61,118 nt of DNA from contig NZ_CABFWF030000002.1 of assembly GCF_902153245.2 (NCBI RefSeq), forward strand, positions 2,420-63,537, given 5' to 3'. A program made the translations under genes and the position numbers. The stretch comes from Pseudorhizobium endolithicum (GTDB taxonomy: Bacteria > Pseudomonadota > Alphaproteobacteria > Rhizobiales > Rhizobiaceae). Below, in pieces: positions 21,066 through 31,175 of this stretch. Under the pieces are notes generated by a model that did not search any database, was not told the DNA's origin, and saw only the letters and a program-made list of their open reading frames with translations. The stretch's first letter is position 1, and every line of letters begins with the position of its first letter.

Positions 21066-22364
21066 TCAACCGGCGGCGCGCCTCGTTCCCTTCGATGCAG
21101 GCGCCAGGGAGCCGGCGATATCCTCCATCGAGGCCAGCTTCTCGATCGGGCCGACGGCAGAGAGCGTCGGTGTCGTATCGAAGAACAACCGCCCGGAGAG
21201 GTCGGTCAGGCGCTGCGTGGTGATGCCTTCGAGCCGCTCCATCATCTCGTGGTTCGGGATCGGGCGGCCATAGAGGATCATCTGCCGGGCGATCTGGCCC
21301 GCGCGGGCGGCGGGGCTCTCCTGGCCCATCAGCAGTTGCGCGCGGATCTGCGCCCGTGCCCGGTCGATTTCCTGGTCGTGAATGGTCTCCGACGCCTTCC
21401 GGAGCTCCTCGATGACGACGGGGAGCAGCTTCGGAATGTCGTCGCCGCCGGTGGCGGCATGGATGCCGAAGATGCCGGTGTCGGAGAAGCCCCAATGAAA
21501 CGCATAGACGGAGTAACAGAGGCCGCGATGCTCGCGCACCTCCTGGAAGAGCCGCGACGACATGCCGCCGCCGAGGATGTTGGCCAGGATCTGCGAGCAG
21601 TAGAAGTCCCGCATGTGGTAGGCCTTGCCCTCGAAGCCGATGAGAAGCTGTGCGTCCATGAGGTCGCGCACTTCGCGCATTTCCCCGCCGATGTAGCGGG
21701 CAGCCTCCAGGACCGGCGGCGCGCTCGGCGTATGGGGAAGGCTTTCGAACCGTTGCTCGACCTGCTTGCAGAACTGGTCGTGATCGACCGCGCCTGCGGC
21801 AACCACATACATCCGGTCCGTCGTGTAGTTGCGCGACAGGTAATTGCGGATCTGGGAGGGGGTGAAGCCCGTCACCGTCTCCGGCGTGCCGAGGATGGGA
21901 CGCCCGATGGTCTGGCCGAGATAGGCGATCTCGGAGAACTTGTCGAAGACGACGTCGTCCGGGGTATCGTTGGCGGCGCCGATCTCCTGCAGGATGACGT
22001 GCTTCTCCCGCCGCAGCTCATCCTCGTCGAACAGCGACTCCGTCAGGATGTCGGCCAGCAGGTCTACGGCCAGTGGCACATGGTCCTTGAGCACGCGTGC
22101 ATAGTAGGAGGTCGTTTCGGTGGAGGTGGCAGCGTTCAGCTCGCCGCCGACATTCTCGATTTCCTCGGCGATGTCGCGGGCGCTTCGCCGGGACGTGCCC
22201 TTGAACGCCATGTGCTCGAGAAGATGGGCGATCCCGTGCTCGTCTTCCGTCTCGTTACGGGAACCGGACTTGATCCAGACGCCGAGGGCGACGCTCTCCA
22301 GATGGGGCATGGCCTCGGTTACCACCGTCAACCCGGATGCGAGCCGGGTCACCTGTACATTCAT
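21066..22364 (-). CDS. M16-family zinc peptidase (processing-peptidase-like)
   Basis: The 432-residue protein carries the inverted zinc motif in GIAHLLEHMAFKGT (HxxEH) with the distal Glu in REKHVILQEIGAANDTP, and NILGGGMSSRLFQEVREHRGLCYSV in the C-terminal half. It resembles the mitochondrial processing peptidase beta lineage common in alphaproteobacteria. Substrate unknown. Start ATG 22364 (MNVQVTRLASGL) follows GGAAAG; an in-frame ATG at 22391 directly abuts the thrC stop. Likely co-transcribed with thrC. Confidence 0.95.
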   Translation of the reverse strand: MNVQVTRLASGLTVVTEAMPHLESVALGVWIKSGSRNETEDEHGIAHLLEHMAFKGTSRRSARDIAEEIENVGGELNAATSTETTSYYARVLKDHVPLAVDLLADILTESLFDEDELRREKHVILQEIGAANDTPDDVVFDKFSEIAYLGQTIGRPILGTPETVTGFTPSQIRNYLSRNYTTDRMYVVAAGAVDHDQFCKQVEQRFESLPHTPSAPPVLEAARYIGGEMREVRDLMDAQLLIGFEGKAYHMRDFYCSQILANILGGGMSSRLFQEVREHRGLCYSVYAFHWGFSDTGIFGIHAATGGDDIPKLLPVVIEELRKASETIHDQEIDRARAQIRAQLLMGQESPAARAGQIARQMILYGRPIPNHEMMERLEGITTQRLTDLSGRLFFDTTPTLSAVGPIEKLASMEDIAGSLAPASKGTRRAAG

Positions 22365-22391
22365 CGCTTGTCTTTCCGGCGCCGCCGCCAT

Positions 22392-23789
22392 TCATTTGCC
22401 TGCTCGGGCCTGGTCGCCGATGAATTTTTCGACGGCCTTGATCTCCGCAGGCAGGATGTCGAAGCGCTCCTCCCTGTTCATGAGATCGGCGAGCCATGAT
22501 GGAAGCGCCGGGTCAATTCCGCAAGCGGATTTTACCGAAGCCGGAAACTTGGCCGGGTGCGCCGTCGCCAGAGTCACCATCGGGCTCGTTGTCTTTGCAT
22601 GCTTTTTAGCGACGAAAACGCCCGTTGCGGTATGGGGATCGAGCAGGTAGCCGGTCTCGGCCAAAGTCTCGCGAATGGTGGCTGCCACCTGTTTCTCCGT
22701 CGCGCGGGCGGCGCGGAACTCCCGGCGGATCGTCCTTAGCGCCTCCGGCCCTATCTCGAACGCGCCGGACTGCTTGAGGCCGGCCATCGCCGTGCGGACG
22801 CAGGAGGCCTCGCGCCCGTGCGCCTCGAAGAGCAGCCGTTCGAAGTTGGAGGAGATCTGGATGTCCATCGACGGCGAGGTGGTCGCCTTCACCTCGCGCG
22901 TCTCGTAGCGGCCGGTCTTCAGCGTGCGGGCCAGGATGTCGTTGTCGTTCGTGGCGATGACCAGCCGCTCGATGGGCAGGCCCATGCGCTTGGCGACGTA
23001 GCCCGCGAAGATGTCGCCGAAATTGCCCGTCGGCACGGTGAAGGAGATTTTCCGGTCGGGCCCGCCGAGCGAAAGCGCGGCGGTGAAATAATAGACCACT
23101 TGCGCCATGATGCGCGCCCAGTTGATGGAGTTGACGCCGGAGAGCCGCACGCGGTCGCGGAAGCCGGCGTCGTTGAACATTTCCTTCACGAGGTTCTGGC
23201 AGTCGTCGAAGTTTCCTTCGACGGCCACTGCATGCACGTTGGCGGCCGTTGAGGTGGTCATCTGGCGCTGCTGGACCGGCGACACCTTTCCCTTGGGGAA
23301 GAGGATGAAGATATCCGTGCGGTCGCGCCCGGCGAAGGCGTCGATCGCCGCGCCGCCCGTATCACCGGATGTCGCGCCGACGATCGTGGCGCGCTCGCCC
23401 CGCTCCGCCAGCACGTGGTCCATCAGGCGGGCGAGCAACTGCATCGCCACGTCCTTGAAGGCGAGGGTCGAGCCATGAAAGAGCTCGAGCACGAAATCGT
23501 TGGGACCCGTCTGCACGAGAGGTGCGACGGCCGGGTGCCGGAAGGTCGCGTAGGCATCCTCGATCATCGCGCGCAGATCGTTCTCCGCAATTTCGTCGCC
23601 CGTGAAGCGCCGCAGGATCTCGAAGGCCACGTCCTGATAGCGTTTGCCGCGCAGCGCGCGGATGTCCCGCTTCGTCAGCGCCGGCCATTCGCGCGGCACG
23701 TACAGGCCGCCGTCGCGCGCAAGACCTGCGAGAAGCGCATCGCGGAAGCCGAGAGCAGGTGCTTCCCCGCGGGTAGAAATGTATTCCAC
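22392..23789 (-). CDS. thrC: threonine synthase
   Basis: PLP enzyme converting O-phosphohomoserine to threonine. The 465-residue protein shows FHGSTLAFKDVAMQLL (PLP Lys), GATSGDTGGAAIDAF, LFPKGKVSPVQQRQM, SINWARIMAQVVYYF, PTGNFGDIFAGYVAK and TSPSMDIQISSNFERLLFE. I choose GTG 23789 (MEYISTRGEAPALGF), with GAAGG 5 nt upstream; an open extension to 24056 looks random. Confidence 0.97.
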   Translation of the reverse strand: MEYISTRGEAPALGFRDALLAGLARDGGLYVPREWPALTKRDIRALRGKRYQDVAFEILRRFTGDEIAENDLRAMIEDAYATFRHPAVAPLVQTGPNDFVLELFHGSTLAFKDVAMQLLARLMDHVLAERGERATIVGATSGDTGGAAIDAFAGRDRTDIFILFPKGKVSPVQQRQMTTSTAANVHAVAVEGNFDDCQNLVKEMFNDAGFRDRVRLSGVNSINWARIMAQVVYYFTAALSLGGPDRKISFTVPTGNFGDIFAGYVAKRMGLPIERLVIATNDNDILARTLKTGRYETREVKATTSPSMDIQISSNFERLLFEAHGREASCVRTAMAGLKQSGAFEIGPEALRTIRREFRAARATEKQVAATIRETLAETGYLLDPHTATGVFVAKKHAKTTSPMVTLATAHPAKFPASVKSACGIDPALPSWLADLMNREERFDILPAEIKAVEKFIGDQARAGK

Positions 23790-23902
23790 GACCTTCAATC
23801 CCCAATCGATTTTTGTTCGCGCCGCTGATATAGACCAGGAAAATGGGCTGCGAAAGGTCGCATGGGCGGTATCTTTCGGGGCTTCAGGAGCGGGGCGGAA
23901 CG

Positions 23903-24475
23903 GTGTTGAGAGGATCGGGTACGGTGGTTGGTACAATAGCGCGCAGTCTTTTGTCGGTATCTCTTCTGGCCGTGCTTGCCGGCTGCAATTCGTCCTCTCC
24001 GACATCCGGCCTGGCCGGAACTGCCCCCGCCGCGACGGCACAGCCGGAAGTGACACCAGTCGTCCAGGCCTTCTGCCCGCCGGTGGTGATGCGCGAGGAG
24101 ACGGCCATCCACCGGGCCTATGTACGGGGCGGCCAGGACAATCCGGAGAAGCTGATGTACCAGGCCTCGCTCGCCGACGCGACGCGTGCCTGCACCGCCA
24201 ACGACACGACGATCACCATCAATGTCGTGGCTCAGGGACGCATCGTGGCCGGACCGGCCGTAACCGCAGGCCAGGTCAATCTCCCCGTCCTGGTGGAGGT
24301 GGTCGATGGCGAAAACGTCATCTATTCGCAGACCGTCAGTTTCCCGGTGGAGCTTCCGACGGCGGGGACGCAGTTCGTCTTCAACAAGGCGGATGTGCAG
24401 ATCCCGAATGCGCCCGGCGGTGCGTCCCGCTTCACGCGCGTGCGCCTCGGCTTCGACGTCGGCTCCAAGCGATAG
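23903..24475 (+). CDS. hypothetical lipoprotein
   Basis: Unassigned 190-residue protein. It has an N-terminal helix ending in a textbook lipobox (LAVLAGC), a Ser/Thr/Ala/Pro-rich linker, then a beta-rich domain (TITINVVAQGRIVAGPAV, VNLPVLVEVVDGENVIYSQTV). A GTG at 23903 is the likely start; an in-frame upstream ATG at 23843 would spoil the signal peptide. It is divergent from thrC and ends 3 nt before the convergent HAD gene. Confidence 0.75.
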   Translation: MLRGSGTVVGTIARSLLSVSLLAVLAGCNSSSPTSGLAGTAPAATAQPEVTPVVQAFCPPVVMREETAIHRAYVRGGQDNPEKLMYQASLADATRACTANDTTITINVVAQGRIVAGPAVTAGQVNLPVLVEVVDGENVIYSQTVSFPVELPTAGTQFVFNKADVQIPNAPGGASRFTRVRLGFDVGSKR

Positions 24476-24478
24476 CCT

Positions 24479-25168
24479 TCAGACGGCGCCAGCCCATTCG
24501 CTGAGCGCCGCCGTCACCGCCGGCAGGTCCGTCATCCGCGAGATCACCGTTTCCGCGCCGGCGTCGGTCAGCCGGTCCGCGTGGCTCGGATAGGTATGCG
24601 ACGCGCCGGTGAAGCCGACGACGCGCATGCCTGCAGCCCGGGCGCCATGGATGCCGTGGACGGAATCCTCGATCACCAGCACGTTTGAAGGCGATACGTC
24701 GAACTGCTTTGCGGCATGGAGGAAGATGTCGGGCTTCGGTTTCACCCGGTCGGCTCCGAGATCCTTCGCCGAGAAGATGTGCGGCGCGAAATAGGGCTTC
24801 AGTCCGACCTTCTCCAGCATCATGTCCAGCCGGTGTGTGCTGGAGTTCGAGCAGATGCAGCGCTGCGTCGTCAGCCGGGACAGCGCGAACTTGACGCCTT
24901 CGATGATCTTCAGGTCCCGCGCCAGCCGCGCATCCAGAAGCTTTTCCGATTTGTCGATCAGCGAGGCGGAGAGGGGGATATCGACCTCCTTCTCGACCTG
25001 CAGAAGAATGTTACGCCATGTCATGCCGGCGAAGCGCTCGCCCATCTCCTCGACGCTGATCGGATAACCGGCCTCGGTCAGGAGCCTGGACTCCACCTGT
25101 GCCGCGATGATTTCGGAATCGACGAGCACGCCGTCGCAATCGAAGATGATGAGGTCGAAGCCGCTCAT
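24479..25168 (-). CDS. HAD-IA family hydrolase (phosphoglycolate/beta-phosphoglucomutase-like)
   Basis: Phosphatase of 229 residues: IIFDCDGVLVDSE (nucleophile Asp), CICSNSSTHRL (Ser motif), the Lys region VKPKPDIFLHAAKQ, and VLVIEDSVHGIHGARAAGM. A helical cap sits between motifs 1 and 2. Substrate unknown. Start ATG 25168; the in-frame extension to 25231 is unlikely. Confidence 0.9.
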   Translation of the reverse strand: MSGFDLIIFDCDGVLVDSEIIAAQVESRLLTEAGYPISVEEMGERFAGMTWRNILLQVEKEVDIPLSASLIDKSEKLLDARLARDLKIIEGVKFALSRLTTQRCICSNSSTHRLDMMLEKVGLKPYFAPHIFSAKDLGADRVKPKPDIFLHAAKQFDVSPSNVLVIEDSVHGIHGARAAGMRVVGFTGASHTYPSHADRLTDAGAETVISRMTDLPAVTAALSEWAGAV

Positions 25169-25243
25169 GATGGAAAACTCTTTGGCTGGGGAGGACGAGG
25201 GCGCTCTACCGCACGGCGGCGCCTGCCACAATGTGGGGATTGT

Positions 25244-25927
25244 CTATTCCAACGGAAAGAGGGCGAGAAATTGGCTTTCGCCCCTGCTCGTGAAATGTAT
25301 CGCCCGGCTGTCGACGCTGCGCTTCCCCCAGCCCTGGTCGAGGAAGCGCGAGAGAAGTGCCTTCCCCAGAGTGCCTGCCAGATGCGAGCGGCGTTCGCTC
25401 CAGTCGAGGCAGGACTTGCAGAGCGGCCGCCGCGACGAGGACAAGCGGTCAAGGTCGATGCCGATCGCGAGCAGGTTGGAGCGTCCCTCTTCGGTTACCC
25501 TCAGGTCGTCGCCCGTGCTGACGATGGTCCCGCGCCGCATCAGACTATCGAGCATGCGCACGCCGTAATCGCCGGCGAGATGATCGTAGCACACGCGTGC
25601 CTTCCGCAATGCCGGATCCTTGGGACCCGGCCGGTGGCGCAGATGGCCGCGGCTGGCGGCAAAGCCCATGATGGCTTCGAGCAGCGTTCCGGTCGCGGCA
25701 TCAGTCAGCGCGAAATAGCGGTGCCGCCCCTGCTTGCGCTGGGATACTAGGCCGCCATCCTCAAGCTTGGACAGGTGCGAACTCGCCGTCTGCAGCGTCA
25801 CGCCTGCGGCCTGCGCCAGTTCCGTCGCCGTCAGCGCCTGCCCGCCCATCAGCGCGGTCAGCATGTTGGCGCGGGCAGGATCGCCGATGAGCGTGCCGAT
25901 GCGGGCAATGTCCGGGCCTTCTTTCAT
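25244..25927 (-). CDS. ArsR-type winged-helix transcriptional regulator
   Basis: A 227-residue protein with an N-terminal ArsR DNA-binding domain: [57 protein letters not shown]. The C-terminal part includes [19 protein letters not shown], possibly a Cys-based sensor. Divergent from the NIPSNAP/ABM pair across 71 nt, so it probably controls those two genes (inference). Confidence 0.88.
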   Translation of the reverse strand: MKEGPDIARIGTLIGDPARANMLTALMGGQALTATELAQAAGVTLQTASSHLSKLEDGGLVSQRKQGRHRYFALTDAATGTLLEAIMGFAASRGHLRHRPGPKDPALRKARVCYDHLAGDYGVRMLDSLMRRGTIVSTGDDLRVTEEGRSNLLAIGIDLDRLSSSRRPLCKSCLDWSERRSHLAGTLGKALLSRFLDQGWGKRSVDSRAIHFTSRGESQFLALFPLE

Positions 25928-25998
25928 ACTTCGACGCTAGCCGAAGCATCTGTGGAAGGCAAGGCGCTATCCTGCCTCGGTCAAATGAGGAGATATCC

Positions 25999-26328
25999 AT
26001 GATCACCTGCTTTATCCGCTACAAGATCGACCCGTTCCGGAGAGACGCCTTTGCCGAATACGCCCGCAACTGGGGCGAGGCCATTCCCCGCTGCGGAGCC
26101 GACCTCATCGGCTATTTCGGTCCCCACGAGGGGTCCGCCACCACCGCCTACGGCGTCTACAACATAGAGAGCCTGGCCGCCTACGAAGGCTACCGCCAAC
26201 GCCTGGCGCAGGATCCGCTGGGCCGGGAAAACTACGAGTTCGCGAGCCGCGAGCGCTTCATTCTCCGCGAGGACCGCATCTTCCTGAAGAACGTCTCCCT
26301 GCCGCACGCTCCGCTGGTGAAGCCATGA
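25999..26328 (+). CDS. NIPSNAP-family protein
   Basis: A 109-residue dimeric ferredoxin-like-barrel protein: [68 protein letters not shown] proteins lack a settled function. It overlaps the next gene by ATGA and sits opposite an ArsR regulator. Confidence 0.82.
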   Translation: MITCFIRYKIDPFRRDAFAEYARNWGEAIPRCGADLIGYFGPHEGSATTAYGVYNIESLAAYEGYRQRLAQDPLGRENYEFASRERFILREDRIFLKNVSLPHAPLVKP

Positions 26329-26672
26329 TCGCCGTCATCTTCGAGGTCGTGCCCTACATGGGGGAGCGCCACAGATACCTGGACCTTGCGGGCGATCTGC
26401 GTTCGGAGCTGGAGAATATCGATGGCTTCATCTCCATCGAGCGGTTCGAGAGCCTGACCCTGCGCGGCAAGCTGCTTTCGCTGTCCTTCTGGCGCGACGA
26501 GGAGGCGGTCCGGCAATGGCGGAACCTGGAAGCGCATCGCGCCGCGCAGCGGGCGGGAAGGAACGGCATCTTCGCCGACTACCGCCTCAGGATCGGCCAT
26601 GTGCTTCGCGACTACGGCATGTTCGAGCGCGCGGAGGCGCCGCAGGACAGCAGGCAGGTGCACGCGGAGTGA
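26325..26672 (+). CDS. antibiotic biosynthesis monooxygenase (ABM) domain protein
   Basis: A 115-residue protein with the ABM pattern: [68 protein letters not shown]. Such small barrels act as cofactor-free monooxygenases or haem-handling proteins; the substrate cannot be told. Coupled to the NIPSNAP gene. Its stop abuts the convergent hepT stop. Confidence 0.82.
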   Translation: MIAVIFEVVPYMGERHRYLDLAGDLRSELENIDGFISIERFESLTLRGKLLSLSFWRDEEAVRQWRNLEAHRAAQRAGRNGIFADYRLRIGHVLRDYGMFERAEAPQDSRQVHAE

Positions 26673-27020
26673 TCAACGTTTCGCGAGCACCTCGCTGATG
26701 GCTCCCATGGCCATCCGTAGCTTTGGAAGCTCGTCGGTCACGACGCCCCAGATGATCTTGTCCGACAAGCCGTGATACTCATGTCTCAGAACATTCCCGA
26801 TGCCGCGGACCTTCTTCCAATCGATTTCCGGGCGCACTGCCAGCAGATCATCCGGAACTCTGCGGCTTGCCTCGGAAACGATCTCGATGGCCCGCTCCAC
26901 CGCGAACCGAAGGATACTGTCTTTCTGGTATTCCTCCAGTGACTTGCCTTCGACTGCCTCATCTACGATGGCGATGGCTTCCAGGATATCTGCGATGAAA
27001 TGACGGACTTCCCTTGCCAT
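26673..27020 (-). CDS. hepT: HepT-like HEPN toxin (DUF86)
   Basis: The 115-residue all-helical protein ends GIGNVLRHEYHGLSDKIIWGV. The HxY of the HEPN motif is His80/Tyr82, but the Arg expected five residues before the His in RX4HXY is Gly75; Arg79 is adjacent to His instead. In MntA/HepT pairs, HepT is an RNase toxin silenced by AMPylation of the motif Tyr. It starts at an ATG that shares one base with the mntA stop. Toxicity of this variant is uncertain. Confidence 0.85.
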   Translation of the reverse strand: MAREVRHFIADILEAIAIVDEAVEGKSLEEYQKDSILRFAVERAIEIVSEASRRVPDDLLAVRPEIDWKKVRGIGNVLRHEYHGLSDKIIWGVVTDELPKLRMAMGAISEVLAKR

Positions 27021-27316
27021 TAAAACACCTGGAGGGCGCTGGTCTCGATCCTGTCTTTCAACATGGGATGGAGGCTGTCGCGCGTTGTGATGTCCACGGG
27101 GTGCTGGAGTTCGTCTTCGAGAAAAAGCTTGATGCCTACAAGATCGAAGGCGTTGAAGCGGCTTGCAGGATCATAATCGATGAACAAGTCGAGGTCGCTC
27201 GTTTCGCCCGCCTCGTCCCGTGCAACCGATCCGAACAGGTAAAGTGAGGTCGCGCCGCGCGCCCGTATGGCGTCGGCCTGTGCCCTCAGTTTCTCGATCG
27301 CCTCGCTTCTCTTCAT
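27020..27316 (-). CDS. mntA: MntA-like minimal nucleotidyltransferase antitoxin
   Basis: A 98-residue minimal nucleotidyltransferase with GSVARDEAGETSDLDLF, an exact GSX10DXD (Gly29-Ser30, Asp41, Asp43), and a third acidic site in HPVDITTRDSL. In type VII toxin-antitoxin systems MntA AMPylates HepT. It precedes hepT with a one-base overlap. Start ATG 27316; the upstream extension is spurious. Confidence 0.88.
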   Translation of the reverse strand: MKRSEAIEKLRAQADAIRARGATSLYLFGSVARDEAGETSDLDLFIDYDPASRFNAFDLVGIKLFLEDELQHPVDITTRDSLHPMLKDRIETSALQVF

Positions 27317-27420
27317 GGAGTTGAAATTACCGCAGACGCCGTTGCGTTGCCAGAGCCCGAACTTTTTCCCGAAAATACTGTGGCCCTTCAGGCTTTGGTA
27401 ACCAACATGGGTAACCATAA

Positions 27421-28593
<1,173 letters not shown>

Positions 28594-28660
28594 CGATCCA
28601 CCGTCGCGCCAGGCCCAGGCTTCCCCTGCCGGTTTTGTACCTCTAGTCCCGGCCGGGGAT

Positions 28661-28699
28661 AAACGACGCCCGGAGGAGGCTGACCTCCGGGCGTCGTTT
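28661..28699. terminator. bidirectional rho-independent terminator
   Basis: A perfect 16-bp inverted repeat (28661-28676 with 28684-28699) closes a 7-nt loop. The arms begin AAA and end TTT, so it can act for both convergent genes, ccrM and the HAD phosphatase. Confidence 0.9.
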
Positions 28700-28703
28700 G
28701 CGT

Positions 28704-29318
28704 TCAGGTTGCAATGCCGAGCGCGGCGAGATCGCTTTTCAGCTTGTCGGCCCCGGTAAAGTGCACGGCCCGCCAACCGGCGGCGCGTGCGCCTTCCACA
28801 TTGGCCGGTGAATCGTCTATGAAGAGGGTGGCCTCCGGCTTCAGCCCGAAGTCCCGCGCGTGTTTCTCGTAGATGGCGAGGTCCGGCTTGATGAGCTTGA
28901 TCTCGCCCGAAACGGTCACGCCACGCGGCTTGTTGAGAAACGGGTAGAGTTCCCGTGCATGCCGGAAGGTATCGGCCGCGAAGTTCGTCAGCATGGTGAC
29001 GTCCCGCCCGGCTTCGATCAGCCCTTCCATGATCGCCACACTGTCCTCGTAGGCGTAGGGAACCATTTCGTGCCAGTATCGGCGGAAATGCCGGATCTGT
29101 TCCTCCTTCTCCGGAAACTGCTCGATCAGCAGCGCTTCGGCATCCTCCCACGGACGCCCCCGGTCCTGCTCGAGGTTCCAGTCGTGGGTGCAGACATTCT
29201 CGAAGAACCACGCCCGCTCCGCATCGTCGGGAATGAGCCGGTGATAGGGAAGGTTCGGGTCGTAGTGGATCAGCACCTTGCCGATGTCGAAGACGATATG
29301 GTCGATCGGGCCTGCCAT
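28704..29318 (-). CDS. HAD-family phosphatase (epoxide-hydrolase N-terminal-like subfamily)
   Basis: The 204-residue protein has HIVFDIGKVLIHYDPN (motif 1), VTMLTNFAADTF (motif 2), IKPDLAIYEKHARDFGL (Lys) and TLFIDDSPANVEGARAAGW (motif 4). The short helical cap resembles YihX/EphX-type phosphatases. Substrate unknown. It lies 12 nt downstream of mutY, probably in the same transcript. Confidence 0.9.
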   Translation of the reverse strand: MAGPIDHIVFDIGKVLIHYDPNLPYHRLIPDDAERAWFFENVCTHDWNLEQDRGRPWEDAEALLIEQFPEKEEQIRHFRRYWHEMVPYAYEDSVAIMEGLIEAGRDVTMLTNFAADTFRHARELYPFLNKPRGVTVSGEIKLIKPDLAIYEKHARDFGLKPEATLFIDDSPANVEGARAAGWRAVHFTGADKLKSDLAALGIAT

Positions 29319-29330
29319 GGTATTTCCTTG

Positions 29331-30410
29331 CTAGGTCGGGTGTTTCTCGAAGGCCAGGGGAATAGCCTGGCTGATTACCTTTTTCATGACGGTCGGCAGC
29401 GCCTGCGCGCCGAGATTGGCGACAGGCTCCCACCATTCATCCAGCCCCCCGCGTCGGTCGGCCTTCGTGCGGAAAACCGAAAGCCGAAGCTCGAAGTGCG
29501 TGAAGACGTGGGTGACCGTCCCGCACGGCTCCCATAACGCCGGGAAGGGCGCATGATCGGCCGTCTCGCCGCCATTCTCTCGGGCGGTCCAGCCGGTCGT
29601 CGGAACTTCTGTCATTCCGCCGAGCAGCCCGCTTTCCGCGCGCCGCCGCAAAAGGATCTCTCCTTCCGGATTGACCGCGACGAAGGCGGCGCCGGCGCGG
29701 ATCGGCTTGTCCTTCTTCGCCGCCTTCACTGGAAATCGCTCCGGATCGTGCTCGGCAAAGGCCAGGCAGTGCTCACGGATGGGACAGATGGCGCAAGCGG
29801 GTCTCCTCGGGGTGCAGATCGTTGCTCCGAGGTCCATCATCGCCTGGGCGAAGTCGCCCGGACGCTTCTCCGGCGTCAGCTCCCGTACCCGAACCTTCAT
29901 CGCGGGCTTCGATGCGGGCAGGGGAGCATCGATGGCGTAGAGGCGGGAGACAACGCGCTCCACATTGCCGTCCATGACCGGCGCCTGACGGTCGAAGGCG
30001 ATCGCCGCAACGGCTGCTGCCGTGTAGTCGCCGATGCCGGGCAGCTTGCGCAGCCCGTCTTCGGTGTCGGGGAAGACGCCGTCGTGCTCCTCCGCCACCG
30101 CTTCCGCGGATTTCTTCAGGTTGCGGGCTCGGGCATAGTAGCCGAGCCCCGCCCATGCCGCCATGACGTCTTCCGTCGGTGCGGCGGCAAGATCCTTCAC
30201 CGTCGGCCACAGTGCCAGAAACTTGGCGAAATAGGGCTTCACCGCCTGCACGGTCGTCTGTTGCAGCATCACCTCCGACAGCCAGACATGGTAGGGGTCC
30301 GGTCGCCTGCTCCGTGCCGCAGCGGCAGGCGAAGTCCGCCATGGCAGGTCGCGATGGTGCTTGTCATACCATGCGAGCAACTGCCGGATGATGGCCTGGG
30401 GATCGTTCAC
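29331..30410 (-). CDS. mutY: A/G-specific adenine DNA glycosylase
   Basis: Removes adenine mispaired with 8-oxoguanine. Visible: SEVMLQQTTVQAVKPYF (catalytic Glu), the helix-hairpin-helix LRKLPGIGDYTAAAVAAIAF, VMDGNVERVVSRL (Asp), and the [4Fe-4S] cluster CTPRRPACAICPIREHC (C-x6-C-x2-C-x5-C). A MutT-like C-terminal domain for 8-oxoG recognition follows (ILLRRRAESGLLGGMTEVP). 359 residues, full length. Confidence 0.98.
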   Translation of the reverse strand: MNDPQAIIRQLLAWYDKHHRDLPWRTSPAAAARSRRPDPYHVWLSEVMLQQTTVQAVKPYFAKFLALWPTVKDLAAAPTEDVMAAWAGLGYYARARNLKKSAEAVAEEHDGVFPDTEDGLRKLPGIGDYTAAAVAAIAFDRQAPVMDGNVERVVSRLYAIDAPLPASKPAMKVRVRELTPEKRPGDFAQAMMDLGATICTPRRPACAICPIREHCLAFAEHDPERFPVKAAKKDKPIRAGAAFVAVNPEGEILLRRRAESGLLGGMTEVPTTGWTARENGGETADHAPFPALWEPCGTVTHVFTHFELRLSVFRTKADRRGGLDEWWEPVANLGAQALPTVMKKVISQAIPLAFEKHPT

Positions 30411-30555
30411 GCGCTGGAAATGCCTGTGGTTCTGGTCTAAGGCTCTCCTATCGTCTCGACGATTGCCCCGTCAACGAGAGACGGCGGTATCGTCATGGGG
30501 ACCTCCGCCGTTCGCCGGCTTGCCGAAGGATTGTTGATTGGCCTCCGAAGGAAAG

Positions 30556-31047
30556 ATGTCCGGCCGCAGGCGGGAGATGCAGATCGCGGAAGTCGCGAAT
30601 GGCATCATCGATCCCGTGCTGGCGCGCCGGGCCGGCATCTCCACCGCCCTGCTGGGCTCGTGGGATGAGATCGCCGGTGAGCAATTTGCCGACTGCAGCA
30701 GGCCGGAAAAGATCGCATGGCCGCGCCGGGATGCCTCCGACGAGGCGGGCGGCTACCAGGCGGGCGTGCTGACCATTGCCTGCGAAGGCGCACGAGCCCT
30801 CTTCCTCACCCATGCGCAGGGGGAACTGATTGCCCGCATCAATGCCTTCTTCGGGTTTCCGGCCGTGCGCCAGATCCGCATCGTCCAGAAGCCGGTCTCC
30901 CAGGCCGTCAGGCACAGGTGTCCGCCGCAGCCGCTGAAGGGGGAGGCGGCGAGACGGCTGGAAGACATGATGGAGGGGATCGAAGACGAGGCGCTGAAGA
31001 AGGCGGTCACCCGTCTCGGGACCGCCGTCCTTCAGAAGAAGCGATAG
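30556..31047 (+). CDS. DUF721 (DciA-like) protein
   Basis: The 163-residue protein shows the DUF721 domain: DPVLARRAGISTALLGSWDEIAG, CRPEKIAWPRR-like region, GVLTIACEGARALFLTHAQGELIARINAFFG. The related DciA loads replicative helicase DnaB in many bacteria; that role is possible but unproved here. Start ATG 30556 sits close to an AAGG; TTG 30538 would add six residues. Divergent from mutY across about 145 nt. Confidence 0.8.
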   Translation: MSGRRREMQIAEVANGIIDPVLARRAGISTALLGSWDEIAGEQFADCSRPEKIAWPRRDASDEAGGYQAGVLTIACEGARALFLTHAQGELIARINAFFGFPAVRQIRIVQKPVSQAVRHRCPPQPLKGEAARRLEDMMEGIEDEALKKAVTRLGTAVLQKKR

Positions 31048-31175
31048 CCATACAGCCTCCGTTCAGCTTTCCGCTGTCACAAAGCTTTGAAGAATTTCAC
31101 GCTGGCGTCCCTTGTTACGTCCCGGGCGGCAAGATACGGAATGGCCACCGATTTTGAACCTAAGGCAGGTGTTCG

